This document shows, piece after piece, positions 1-5,801 of a DNA stretch of 5,801 nt. The DNA comes from an uncultured Dechloromonas sp. (lineage in GTDB: Bacteria > Pseudomonadota > Gammaproteobacteria > Burkholderiales > Rhodocyclaceae), in NCBI GenBank assembly GCA_946477505.1, contig CAMKYP010000265.1, positions 1 through 5,801 of the forward strand, in the 5' to 3' direction. The notes below the pieces were generated by a model. The model was not told where the DNA came from. It did not search any database and saw only the letters and a list, made by a program, of their open reading frames with translations. Each line of letters starts with the position of its first letter. Within the stretch, counting starts at the first letter, position 1. A program made the position numbers and the translations under genes.

Positions 1-7
1 ACGGAAC

Positions 8-16
8 GGGGGGGGG
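8..16. repeat. Nine-G homopolymer tract
   Basis: Nine consecutive G residues sit at the left edge of the window, in a stretch with no supported gene. Runs of this length are uncommon in ordinary coding DNA and are prone to slipped-strand mispairing and to sequencing length errors. No gene that the tract would switch on or off is visible inside the window. A divergent gene lying to the left would read it as a C tract. Confidence 0.8.
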
Positions 17-135
17 CAAGGCAAAACGGCAGCGTAGCAAATCGCGCGCTGCGCGGCATCCGGAGAAATGTGGCGGGCGCTGCCCGGTATGATCGCGGAA
101 ACGCTGGAAAGGCCGTTCCGCACGAGGCCATCTGC

Positions 136-141
136 TAGAAT
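136..141 (+). promoter_or_regulatory. Candidate -10 element upstream of the helicase gene
   Basis: TAGAAT differs from the sigma-70 -10 consensus TATAAT at one base and lies 27 bases before the TTG start at 169. It would start transcription near 148 and leave a leader of about 20 bases. No good -35 hexamer is visible at the right distance; the best candidates around 112-120 (for example CCGTTC) match poorly. The surrounding 1-168 region contains no gene I can support, so a promoter here is plausible for the downstream genes. This is a motif match only. Confidence 0.35.
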
Positions 142-168
142 TGCGCCTGATTTTTCCGGTCTTTTTCC

Positions 169-1263
169 TTGTCCTCCGTTCCCGAAATCTTCTCGCCCGA
201 CGGGCCTTTTGCCCGCGCCATTGGCGGCTATCGCGTCCGCCAGCAGCAGGTCGACATGGCCGAGCGTATTGCCGCCGCCATCCATGGCAACTCGGTCTTC
301 ATCGCCGAGGCGGGTACCGGCACGGGCAAGACCTTCGCCTACCTCGTTCCGGCCCTCAAGTCGAACGGCAAGGTGATCGTGTCCACCGGCACCAAGACCC
401 TGCAGGACCAGCTGTTCAACAAGGACCTGCCGATGGTCCGCGACATCCTCAAGGCGCCGGTCAAGATCGCGCTGCTCAAGGGGCGCGCCAACTACGTCTG
501 CCCCTACCATCTGAACCGGGCACTGGCCGATGGCCGCTTCCTGAGCAAGGAGGACGCCGCCGACGCCCGCCGCATCTCGGTCTTCGCCAAGACCACGCAG
601 ACCGGCGACAAGGCCGAGTGCTTCGAGGTCAACGAAAACTCCCCGGTGTGGAACAGCGCTACTTCGACGCGCGATAACTGCCTGGGCCAGGACTGCCCGG
701 ACTACAAGGAATGCTTCGTGATGGCGGCGCGCAAGGAGGCGATGGCGGCCGACCTAGTGGTGGTCAATCACCACCTCTTTTTCGCCGACGTCATGCTGCG
801 CGACGAGGGCATGGCCGAACTGCTGCCGGCCTGCAACACGGTCATTTTCGACGAGGCGCATCAGTTGCCGGAAGTGGCGACGCTGTTCTTCGGCGACAGC
901 GTGTCGACGGCACAGGTTGTCGATCTGGCCCGCGACGCCAAGGCCGAGGGCCTGACCAGCGCCCGCGACTGTCTCGACATCCAGAGCGGCGCCAAGGCCA
1001 TGGAAAAGGCGGCGCGCGACCTGCGCCTGTCGGTCGGCGTCGATGCCGGCCGTTTTTCCTACGAGCAGTTGCAGGAGCGGCCGGAATTCGCCCCCGCGTT
1101 GAAGCTGCTCGACGAGGAAGTCGCCAAGTTCGCCGCCATCCTCGAAACCCAGGCGCAGCGCGCCGAAGGCATCGAGAAGTGTTGGCAACGCGCGCTGGAG
1201 TTGCAACAGCACCTCGCCCAATGGCAGAACCTGGCCGACCTCGGCTATGTGCGCTGCAGCTGA
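169..1263 (+). CDS. yoaA: N-terminal fragment of the Fe-S helicase (motor domain 1, Fe-S domain)
   Basis: As read, this frame makes a 364-residue protein. It has a Q-motif-like YRVRQQQ at residues 21-27, Walker A AGTGTGKT at 48-55, and four cysteines suited to a 4Fe-4S cluster at C111, C171, C176 and C182. These are followed by VVVNHHLFFAD (197-207) and the DEAH box at 228-231. Residues after about 235 correspond to the Arch-like and linker regions. The fragment ends YVRCS just where family members enter the second motor domain, so it lacks motifs IV-VI. Alone it could bind ATP and an Fe-S cluster, but helicase activity would not be expected. The ATG at 256 is a possible later start but would remove the conserved Q-motif region, so the TTG at 169 is preferred. 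Confidence 0.8.
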   Translation: MSSVPEIFSPDGPFARAIGGYRVRQQQVDMAERIAAAIHGNSVFIAEAGTGTGKTFAYLVPALKSNGKVIVSTGTKTLQDQLFNKDLPMVRDILKAPVKIALLKGRANYVCPYHLNRALADGRFLSKEDAADARRISVFAKTTQTGDKAECFEVNENSPVWNSATSTRDNCLGQDCPDYKECFVMAARKEAMAADLVVVNHHLFFADVMLRDEGMAELLPACNTVIFDEAHQLPEVATLFFGDSVSTAQVVDLARDAKAEGLTSARDCLDIQSGAKAMEKAARDLRLSVGVDAGRFSYEQLQERPEFAPALKLLDEEVAKFAAILETQAQRAEGIEKCWQRALELQQHLAQWQNLADLGYVRCS

Positions 1264-2069
1264 ACTCGACGCCGCTCAAGGTCGCCGATATTTTCCGCAA
1301 GCAGATGGGCGGCCATCCCCGTGCCTGGATCTTCACCTCGGCGACGCTGGCGGTGCAGGGCAAATTCCACCACTACTGTGCCGAACTCGGCCTCGGCGAC
1401 CCGGATTCCGCCTGCTGGCACAGCCCCTTCGATTACGATAAGCAGGCCGTGCTCTATGCCCCGCTCGGCATGCCCGACCCGAATGCCTGGAACTACACCG
1501 ATACCGTGGTCGAGGCGGCTTGGCCGGCCGTCAAGGCGGCCAAGGGTGGCGCCTTCTTCCTGTGCACCAGCCTGCGCGCCATGCGCCGCACGCATGAGCT
1601 GCTCAAGGCAAAGATCGAGGACGAGGGGCTGGATATCCCGCTGCTGGTTCAGGGCGAGGGCAGCAAGAACGACCTGCTGCAACGCTTCCGCAACCATGGT
1701 GCGTCCATCCTGGTCGGCAGCCAGAGCTTCTGGGAAGGCGTCGATGTGCGCGGCGAGGCGCTGTCGCTGGTCGTTATCGACAAGATTCCCTTCGCGCCGC
1801 CCGACGATCCGGTGCTGTCGGCGCGTATCGAACAGATGAAGCGTGAGGGCCGCAATGCCTTCATCGAATACCAGTTGCCGCGCGCCGTGATCAACGTCAA
1901 GCAGGGCGCCGGCCGGCTGATTCGCGACGAGAACGACAAGGGCGTGCTGATGATCTGCGATCCCCGACTCATATCAAAGCCCTACGGCCGCAAGGTCTGG
2001 CAAAGTCTGCCGCCGATGAAGCGCACCCGCGAACTGCAGGTCGTGCTCGATTTCTTCGCCAATCGCTGA
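1254..2069 (+). pseudogene. yoaA: C-terminal fragment of the Fe-S helicase (motor domain 2)
   Basis: From 1254 this frame reads LQLNSTPLKVADIF, then WIFTSATL (about 1326-1346), SQSFWEGVDVRGE (motif V region, about 1719-1757), DKIPFAPPDDP and QGAGRLIR (motif VI, 1902-1925). It ends RTRELQVVLDFFANR. These match the second motor domain of YoaA. The same frame stays open upstream to 711, but that part is an out-of-frame shadow of the N-terminal half. The first ATG in this fragment is at 1305, with no convincing ribosome binding site, so independent translation is doubtful. Its stop codon lies four bases before the next gene's ATG. Confidence 0.8.
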
Positions 2070-2073
2070 GGCC

Positions 2074-3195
2074 ATGAAAAATACCTTCGACCAACTGCGC
2101 GAACGCCAACCGCAATTCTTTTCGGGCGCTGCCGTCACCATTCCCGCCGCGGCCATGCGGGCCATGGCCGGGCTGATCGCTGCCATCGAGTCGGTGATCG
2201 CGCTGCCGGCCTATAGGGCGCATGCGCTGGCCCAGGCGCCGGAAATCGCCCGCCTGCCGGGCAAGGCACGCGGCGCCTTCATGGGCTACGATTTCCATCT
2301 GACCGAGGCCGGACCCAAGCTCATCGAAATCAACACCAACGCCGGCGGCGGCCTGCTCAACGCCTACCTGCTGGCTGAACATGGGCAGGCGGACGAGGGC
2401 GCGCGGGGGCGTGATGAGTTCGTCGCCATGTTCCGCGAGGAGTGGCACCTGGAGCGGGGCGATGCGCCGTTGCGCCGAATCGCCATCGTCGACGAAAACC
2501 CCGCCGGGCAATTTCTGGCGCCGGAGTTCGCGCTGTTCAAGGAACTGTTCGAGGAGCATGGCATCGCCGCCGTGGTTTGCGACCCGGTCGAACTGGCCTT
2601 CAATGGCGAAACGCTGCATCACGACGGCCGGGCGGTCGATCTGATCTACAATCGCTTGACCGATTTCGCCCTCGACGCGACGGAAAACGCCGTTATCCGT
2701 TGCGCTTTCGAGCAGGGTAAGGTCGTGCTGACGCCCAATCCGCAGGCCCACGCCCTCTACGCCGACAAGCGCAACCTGATGCAGCTCTCCGACGAGACGG
2801 CGTTGTCTGAGCTGGGCGTTGACGCAGTTACCCGCCAGACCTTGCTGGCCGGCATCCCGCAAACGGTGGCGGTGACGCCCGATCAGGGCGAGCGTTTCTG
2901 GGCTGAGCGCAAACGCTGGTTCTTCAAGCCGCCGGCCGGCTTCGGCAGCCGTGCCGCCTATCGCGGCGACAAGCTGACCCGGCGCGTGTTCGAGGATGTC
3001 CTGCACGGCGGCTACATCGCCCAGGAAATCGCGCCGCCATCGGAGCATGCGGTCGGTGACGCGACCATGAAGGCGGACATCCGCTGCTACGTCTACAACG
3101 GCCATATCCAGCTGGTCGCCGCCCGGTTGTACCAGGGACAGACCACGAATTTCCGGACGCCCGGCGGCGGATTTGCCCCGGTCTTCACCGCTTGA
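2074..3195 (+). CDS. ATP-grasp-like protein with circularly permuted motif order, substrate unknown
   Basis: This 373-residue protein is likely a cytosolic ATP-dependent carboxylate-amine (or thiol) ligase, but I cannot name its substrate. Residues 70-93 (GYDF...KLIEINTNAGG, with E85 and N87) resemble the final metal-binding strand of RimK-type ATP-grasp enzymes. DLIYNRLTDF (189-198) and DKRN (231-234) resemble the pre-ATP-grasp part of glutathione-type ligases. K285-P-P-x-G-F-G-S292 fits the ATP-binding lobe, YIAQE (314-318) the hinge, and DIRCYVYNG (335-343) with TNFRTPGGG (358-366) the following RimK-like strands. The Glu-x-Asn strand comes before the lysine lobe, so the order is permuted, as in glutathionylspermidine synthase-like folds. 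There is no signal peptide or membrane segment. ATG 2074 follows the helicase stop by four bases; the only purine-rich site (GAGG, 2068-2071) is unusually close, so coupled translation is possible. The superfamily call is fairly firm, the function unknown. Confidence 0.85.
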   Translation: MKNTFDQLRERQPQFFSGAAVTIPAAAMRAMAGLIAAIESVIALPAYRAHALAQAPEIARLPGKARGAFMGYDFHLTEAGPKLIEINTNAGGGLLNAYLLAEHGQADEGARGRDEFVAMFREEWHLERGDAPLRRIAIVDENPAGQFLAPEFALFKELFEEHGIAAVVCDPVELAFNGETLHHDGRAVDLIYNRLTDFALDATENAVIRCAFEQGKVVLTPNPQAHALYADKRNLMQLSDETALSELGVDAVTRQTLLAGIPQTVAVTPDQGERFWAERKRWFFKPPAGFGSRAAYRGDKLTRRVFEDVLHGGYIAQEIAPPSEHAVGDATMKADIRCYVYNGHIQLVAARLYQGQTTNFRTPGGGFAPVFTA

Positions 3196-3200
3196 ACGAG

Positions 3201-3206
3201 TAAAAT
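3201..3206 (+). promoter_or_regulatory. Candidate -10 element for a leaderless mobB transcript
   Basis: TAAAAT lies in the 17-base gap between the ATP-grasp stop and the mobB ATG at 3213. Six bases separate it from the ATG, so initiation at the usual distance would put the first transcribed base at or next to the start codon. The gap has no Shine-Dalgarno-like sequence (CCCGCC precedes the ATG), which fits leaderless translation. A convincing -35 is not seen; TTGCCC at 3173-3178 is too far upstream (22-base spacer). Confidence 0.4.
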
Positions 3207-3212
3207 CCCGCC

Positions 3213-3719
3213 ATGAAAGTATTTGGCATCGCCGGCTATTCCGGCTCCGGCAAGACGACCTTGCTGGAAAAGCTCATTCCCCAGCTGACCGCTCGCGGCC
3301 TCAAGGTCTCGGTGATCAAGCACGCCCACCACGGCTTCGACATCGACCGGCCGGGCAAGGATTCCTATCGCCACCGCGAGGCCGGCGCCAACGAGGTGCT
3401 GCTCTCCTGCGGCGACCGCTGGGCGTTGATGCACGAGCGGCGCGATGAGCCGGAACCGACGCTCGCCGAACTGCTCGGCCACCTGTCGCCCTGCGACCTG
3501 GTGCTGATCGAGGGTTTCAAGCAGGAACCGGTTCCCAAGCTGGAGGTCTATCGGCCTGAAAACGGCAAGCCGCCGCTCTTTTCGGAGCGCCCGGATATTG
3601 TTGCCATCGCCACCGATGCCGACCTCGCCACCGATCTGCCGAAACTGCCCTTGAGCGACTACGCGGCCATTGCCGATTTCGTCATGAATACCATGCAACT
3701 GCAGGAACGCCCATGCTGA
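3213..3719 (+). CDS. mobB: Molybdopterin-guanine dinucleotide biosynthesis adaptor MobB
   Basis: MobB is a GTP-binding P-loop protein that assists MobA in converting Mo-molybdopterin to the guanine dinucleotide cofactor of the DMSO-reductase enzyme family. The 168-residue product is typical in length (E. coli about 170). It starts MKVFGIAGYSGSGKTTLLEKL, with the Walker A motif GYSGSGKT at residues 8-15. The family signature KHAHHGFDIDRPGKDSYRH follows at 36-54, then EAGA (56-59). The strand DLVLIEGFK (95-103) with PKLEVYR (108-114) is the conserved Walker B-like region. It begins 17 bases after the ATP-grasp stop without a Shine-Dalgarno and may have its own promoter. Its last seven bases overlap moeA. 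MobA is not in the window. Confidence 0.96.
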   Translation: MKVFGIAGYSGSGKTTLLEKLIPQLTARGLKVSVIKHAHHGFDIDRPGKDSYRHREAGANEVLLSCGDRWALMHERRDEPEPTLAELLGHLSPCDLVLIEGFKQEPVPKLEVYRPENGKPPLFSERPDIVAIATDADLATDLPKLPLSDYAAIADFVMNTMQLQERPC

Positions 3720-4921
3720 CCTATGAACAAGCCCTGGAAAAACTGCTGGCCGCCGCCAGTCCGGTCGAGGAAGTCCGTCGTGTGCCGCTGCTCGCCGCTG
3801 CCGGTCGCGTGTTGGCTCTCGCCCAGCAGTCGACCGTTGCCGTGCCGCCGCTCGACAACTCGGCGATGGATGGCTATGCCGTGCGTGCCGCCGATATCAC
3901 CGCTGCCGGCGTCTGCCTGCCGGTCAGCCAGCGCATCCCGGCAGGCATGGTCGGCGTTCCGCTGCAGCCGGGAACGGCAGCCCGCATTTTCACCGGTGCG
4001 CCGATTCCGGCCGGGGCTGACGCCGTAGTCATGCAGGAGCGTTGCGAGCATGGCGAGGGCGGCGTGGTCGTCAACCATGTGCCGACATCCGGCGAGAATA
4101 TCCGTCGTGCCGGCGAAGACATTTCCATCGGCGCCGAAATCCTGCCGGCCGGCCTCAAGCTGCGTCCGCAGGACATCGCCCTGGGTGCCTCGGCCGGTCT
4201 GCCCGAGCTGCCGGTATATCGCCGCCTGCGTGTCGGCATGTTCTTTACCGGCGACGAACTGGTGCAGCCGGGAGAGCCCCTGCCGCCGGGCGCCATCTAC
4301 AATTCAAACCGCTACGCGCTGCGTACCTTGCTCGAAGGCATGGGCTGCGAGGTGCGCGACCTGGGCGCCATCGAGGATACGCTGGCCGCGACCCGCGACG
4401 CGCTGCGCCGGGCTGCTGCCGACAACGACCTGGTGATCACCAGCGGCGGCGTTTCCGTCGGGGAGGAAGACCATGTCAAGCCGGCCGTCGAGGCTGAAGG
4501 CGAGCTCGATATGTGGAAGATCGCCATCAAGCCCGGCAAGCCGCTGGCTTTCGGCAAAATCCGGAAAGAGGGCGGGCACGCCTGGTTCCTCGGCCTGCCG
4601 GGGAATCCGGTGGCCGCCTTCGTGACCTGCCTGACCATGGTGCGCCCCTTCGTGCTGCGCCTGCAGGGCGTTGCTCACGTTGCGCCGCGCATCCTGAATC
4701 TGCCCTGCGCTTCGGCGTGGAACAAGGCCGATGGCGCCCGCCTGGAATTCCTGCGCGCCCGCATCGACGAAGCCGGCGCTGTCGACCTGTATCGCAATCA
4801 GGGTTCGGGCGTGGTCACCTCGTTGTGCGCCAGCGACGGCCTCGTGCTCAATCCGCCGGGCAATGCCATTGCGCCGGGTGACACGGTGCGTTTTGTTTCC
4901 TTCGCGGAGCTGCTGGCATGA
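3713..4921 (+). CDS. moeA: Molybdopterin molybdenumtransferase MoeA
   Basis: MoeA inserts molybdate into adenylylated molybdopterin to make active molybdenum cofactor in the cytosol. The 402-residue protein is close to E. coli MoeA (411). Visible signatures are PPLDNSAMDGYAVRAAD (45-61), RIFTGAPIPAGADAVVMQE (91-109), NIRRAGEDI (129-137) and FFTGDEL (177-183). These are followed by IYNSNR (195-200), DLVITSGGVSVGEED (239-253), KIAIKPGKPLAFGK (269-282) and GLPGNPVAA (294-302). Residues from about 325 form the C-terminal beta-barrel domain. The conserved acidic residues of the family (in MDGYAV, GDEL and DLVITSGG) are all present, so it looks functional. The ATG overlaps the end of mobB by seven bases and has a good ribosome binding site, AGGAA at 3703-3707, five bases upstream. 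It shares an ATGA with moaD, indicating coupled translation. Confidence 0.97.
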   Translation: MLTYEQALEKLLAAASPVEEVRRVPLLAAAGRVLALAQQSTVAVPPLDNSAMDGYAVRAADITAAGVCLPVSQRIPAGMVGVPLQPGTAARIFTGAPIPAGADAVVMQERCEHGEGGVVVNHVPTSGENIRRAGEDISIGAEILPAGLKLRPQDIALGASAGLPELPVYRRLRVGMFFTGDELVQPGEPLPPGAIYNSNRYALRTLLEGMGCEVRDLGAIEDTLAATRDALRRAAADNDLVITSGGVSVGEEDHVKPAVEAEGELDMWKIAIKPGKPLAFGKIRKEGGHAWFLGLPGNPVAAFVTCLTMVRPFVLRLQGVAHVAPRILNLPCASAWNKADGARLEFLRARIDEAGAVDLYRNQGSGVVTSLCASDGLVLNPPGNAIAPGDTVRFVSFAELLA

Positions 4922-5166
4922 GTCTCCGAATCCTCTATTTCGCCGGACTCAAGGAAAAGCTCGGTGTGGCCGGTGAAAGCATCGAACTGCCGGCCGGCGT
5001 GGTCACTGTAGGCGGCCTGCGCGACTGGCTGGTCGGGCAGGGGCGCGACGCGCTGGGCAACGCCAAGAACCTGCGCTGCGCGGTGAATCAGGACATGGCG
5101 AAACTCGACGCCACCATCAAGGATGGCGACGAAATCGCCTTCTTCCCGCCGGTGACCGGCGGCTAA
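4918..5166 (+). CDS. moaD: Molybdopterin synthase sulfur-carrier subunit MoaD
   Basis: MoaD is the small ubiquitin-like subunit of molybdopterin synthase. Its C-terminal glycine is activated by MoeB and thiocarboxylated, and with MoaE it transfers sulfur to precursor Z (cyclic pyranopterin monophosphate). The product is 82 residues, the normal size (E. coli 81). It opens SLRILYFAGLKEKLGV, contains IKDGDEIAFFPPVTGG, and ends in the essential Gly-Gly. Translation starts within moeA through an ATGA overlap, with GGAG at 4906-4909 as ribosome binding site eight bases upstream. moaE, the usual partner, does not follow: the next gene is an unrelated GTPase. Confidence 0.96.
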   Translation: MSLRILYFAGLKEKLGVAGESIELPAGVVTVGGLRDWLVGQGRDALGNAKNLRCAVNQDMAKLDATIKDGDEIAFFPPVTGG

Positions 5167-5180
5167 TTTCAGGAACAACA

Positions 5181-5801
5181 ATGTCCATCCAATGGTATCC
5201 GGGGCACATGACCTCGGCGCGCAAGAAGGCAGCCGAGACGCTGGCTGTGGCCGACGTGGTCGTCGAAGTGCTTGACGCCCGCCTGCCGCAGGCGAGCAGC
5301 AACCCGATGATCCACGAACTGCGCAGCTTCCGTCAGCGTCCCTGCCTGAAGCTGCTCAACAAGGCCGACTTGGCCGATCCGGAAGCGACCAAGGCCTGGC
5401 TGGCGTATTTCGACGCACAGCCCAACGTCAAGGCCGTCGCCATCTCGTGCAAGAAGCCGGGCGACGTGGCCAGGATTCCATCGCTCGCCCAGAAACTGGC
5501 ACCGCACCGCAACGACGCCGTCAAGCCGCTGCGCCTGATGATCATGGGCATCCCCAACGTCGGCAAATCGACGCTGATGAACGCGCTGGTCAAGAAAAAG
5601 GTCGCCGCCGTCGGCGACCAGCCGGCCGTCACCAAGAGCCAGCAGCGCATCGACATCAGCAACCGTCTGACCCTGTACGACACCCCGGGCATGCTGTGGC
5701 CGAAGATCGACCATCCCATCGATGGCCTGATGCTCGCCGCGAGCCATGCCGTGGGCGTCAATGCCTACATTGGCGAGGATGTTGCCACCTGGCTGGCCGG
5801 C
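5181..5801 (+). CDS. ylqF: Ribosome-assembly GTPase of the YlqF/RbgA family (3' end beyond the window)
   Basis: The first 207 residues of a circularly permuted GTPase are present and the frame is open at the right edge. Members of this family (B. subtilis YlqF/RbgA) act in late assembly of the large ribosomal subunit. The start QWYPGHMTSARKK (4-16) is the family signature. The G motifs appear in permuted order: G4 as NKADL (60-64), SCKK (89-92, G5-like region), G1 as GIPNVGKST (123-131), then a G2 threonine in PAVTKSQQ (148-155), and G3 as DTPG (167-170) followed by MLWPKI. The usual PGxT reads PAVT, a mild variant. Family proteins are about 280-320 residues, so roughly 75-110 residues are missing. 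The ATG is 14 bases after the moaD stop, with AGGAA at 5171-5175 as ribosome binding site. Cotranscription with moaD is likely. Confidence 0.93.
   Translation, partial: MSIQWYPGHMTSARKKAAETLAVADVVVEVLDARLPQASSNPMIHELRSFRQRPCLKLLNKADLADPEATKAWLAYFDAQPNVKAVAISCKKPGDVARIPSLAQKLAPHRNDAVKPLRLMIMGIPNVGKSTLMNALVKKKVAAVGDQPAVTKSQQRIDISNRLTLYDTPGMLWPKIDHPIDGLMLAASHAVGVNAYIGEDVATWLAG

Larger units (their letters stand above)
169..2069 (+). pseudogene. yoaA: YoaA/DinG-type Fe-S ATP-dependent DNA helicase, frame disrupted near 1254
   Basis: This is one ancestral gene for a superfamily 2 Fe-S DNA helicase of the XPD/DinG group, probably the YoaA type, which in E. coli unwinds DNA in repair of stalled replication. 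The N-terminal half reads in one frame to a TGA at 1261-1263. The C-terminal half resumes in another frame from about 1254 and stops at 2067-2069. Joined, the pieces give about 632 residues, close to E. coli YoaA (about 636). All helicase motifs are present across the two parts: Walker A, four Fe-S cysteines and DEAH in the first; SATL, the motif V region and motif VI (QGAGRLIR, 1902-1925) in the second. The start is TTG at 169, the only start codon between in-frame stops at 136 and 148 and the conserved N-terminus; no clear Shine-Dalgarno precedes it. A true mutation and a sequencing or assembly error cannot be told apart here. Confidence 0.82.

Noticed and set aside
44..56. Short GC-rich inverted repeat (CGCGCGCTGCGCG) considered as a terminator
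   Set aside because: No T tract follows on either strand and the repeat is too short to form a convincing intrinsic terminator.
1..138. C-terminus of an upstream gene in the + frame open from 1 to the TAG at 136
   Set aside because: The 45-residue translation is Arg/Gly/Ala-rich with no recognisable family, includes the homopolymer, and could be chance in GC-rich DNA.
68..376. A 102-codon + frame starting at 68
   Set aside because: It overlaps the helicase N-terminus in another frame and is rich in Arg, Pro and Ser, typical of a shadow frame.
711..1253. Upstream part of the long + frame that ends at 2069, read as an independent gene start
   Set aside because: Before about 1254 this frame is an Arg/Gly-rich out-of-frame reading of the helicase N-terminal half. 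Only the part from 1254 onward matches the helicase family.
1240..1265. Programmed ribosomal frameshift joining the two helicase halves
   Set aside because: No slippery heptamer or shift-prone codon pair lies at the junction, no downstream stimulatory structure is evident, and family-conserved residues appear to be absent there. A mutation or sequence error fits better.
1969..3105. A 378-codon open frame on the minus strand opposite the ATP-grasp gene
   Set aside because: It is the antisense shadow of a GC-rich gene with strong third-position bias. Its Arg/Gln/Leu/Val-rich translation shows no recognisable domain, whereas the + strand protein has clear conserved motifs.

Overview
The window is GC-rich (roughly 63-65% by eye), densely coding, and has every supported gene on the + strand. 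Codon use, the TAGAAT/TAAAAT-type sites just upstream of starts, and protein resemblance suggest a betaproteobacterium, possibly of the Rhodocyclales (Dechloromonas/Azospira/Azoarcus type). That placement is inference, because no marker gene is present.

Layout: positions 1-168 hold no supported gene but contain a nine-G homopolymer and a candidate -10 element. Positions 169-2069 encode a YoaA/DinG-type Fe-S DNA helicase (XPD/Rad3-like superfamily 2) whose reading frame is broken near 1254. The N-terminal half reads in one frame to a TGA at 1261-1263, and the C-terminal half continues in another frame to 2069. Four bases later comes a 373-residue ATP-grasp-like protein of unknown substrate (2074-3195), whose motif order indicates a circularly permuted fold. 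Next is a molybdenum-cofactor cluster: mobB (3213-3719), moeA (3713-4921, overlapping mobB by 7 bases) and moaD (4918-5166, ATGA overlap with moeA). A circularly permuted YlqF/RbgA-type ribosome-assembly GTPase starts at 5181 and runs off the right edge.

How the genes work together: MoaD is the sulfur-carrier subunit of molybdopterin synthase, MoeA inserts molybdate into adenylylated molybdopterin, and MobB is a GTP-binding adaptor for the guanine dinucleotide form used by DMSO-reductase-family enzymes. The three genes are arranged for translational coupling. The helicase, the ATP-grasp protein and the GTPase have no obvious link to molybdenum and may simply share transcription.

The most interesting points are the helicase disruption (best explained by loss of about 25 bases), the permuted ATP-grasp protein with no assigned function, and a TAAAAT element placed so that the mobB transcript could begin at its ATG. 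I found no mobile element, CRISPR array, RNA gene or clear terminator, and no convincing entirely new system.
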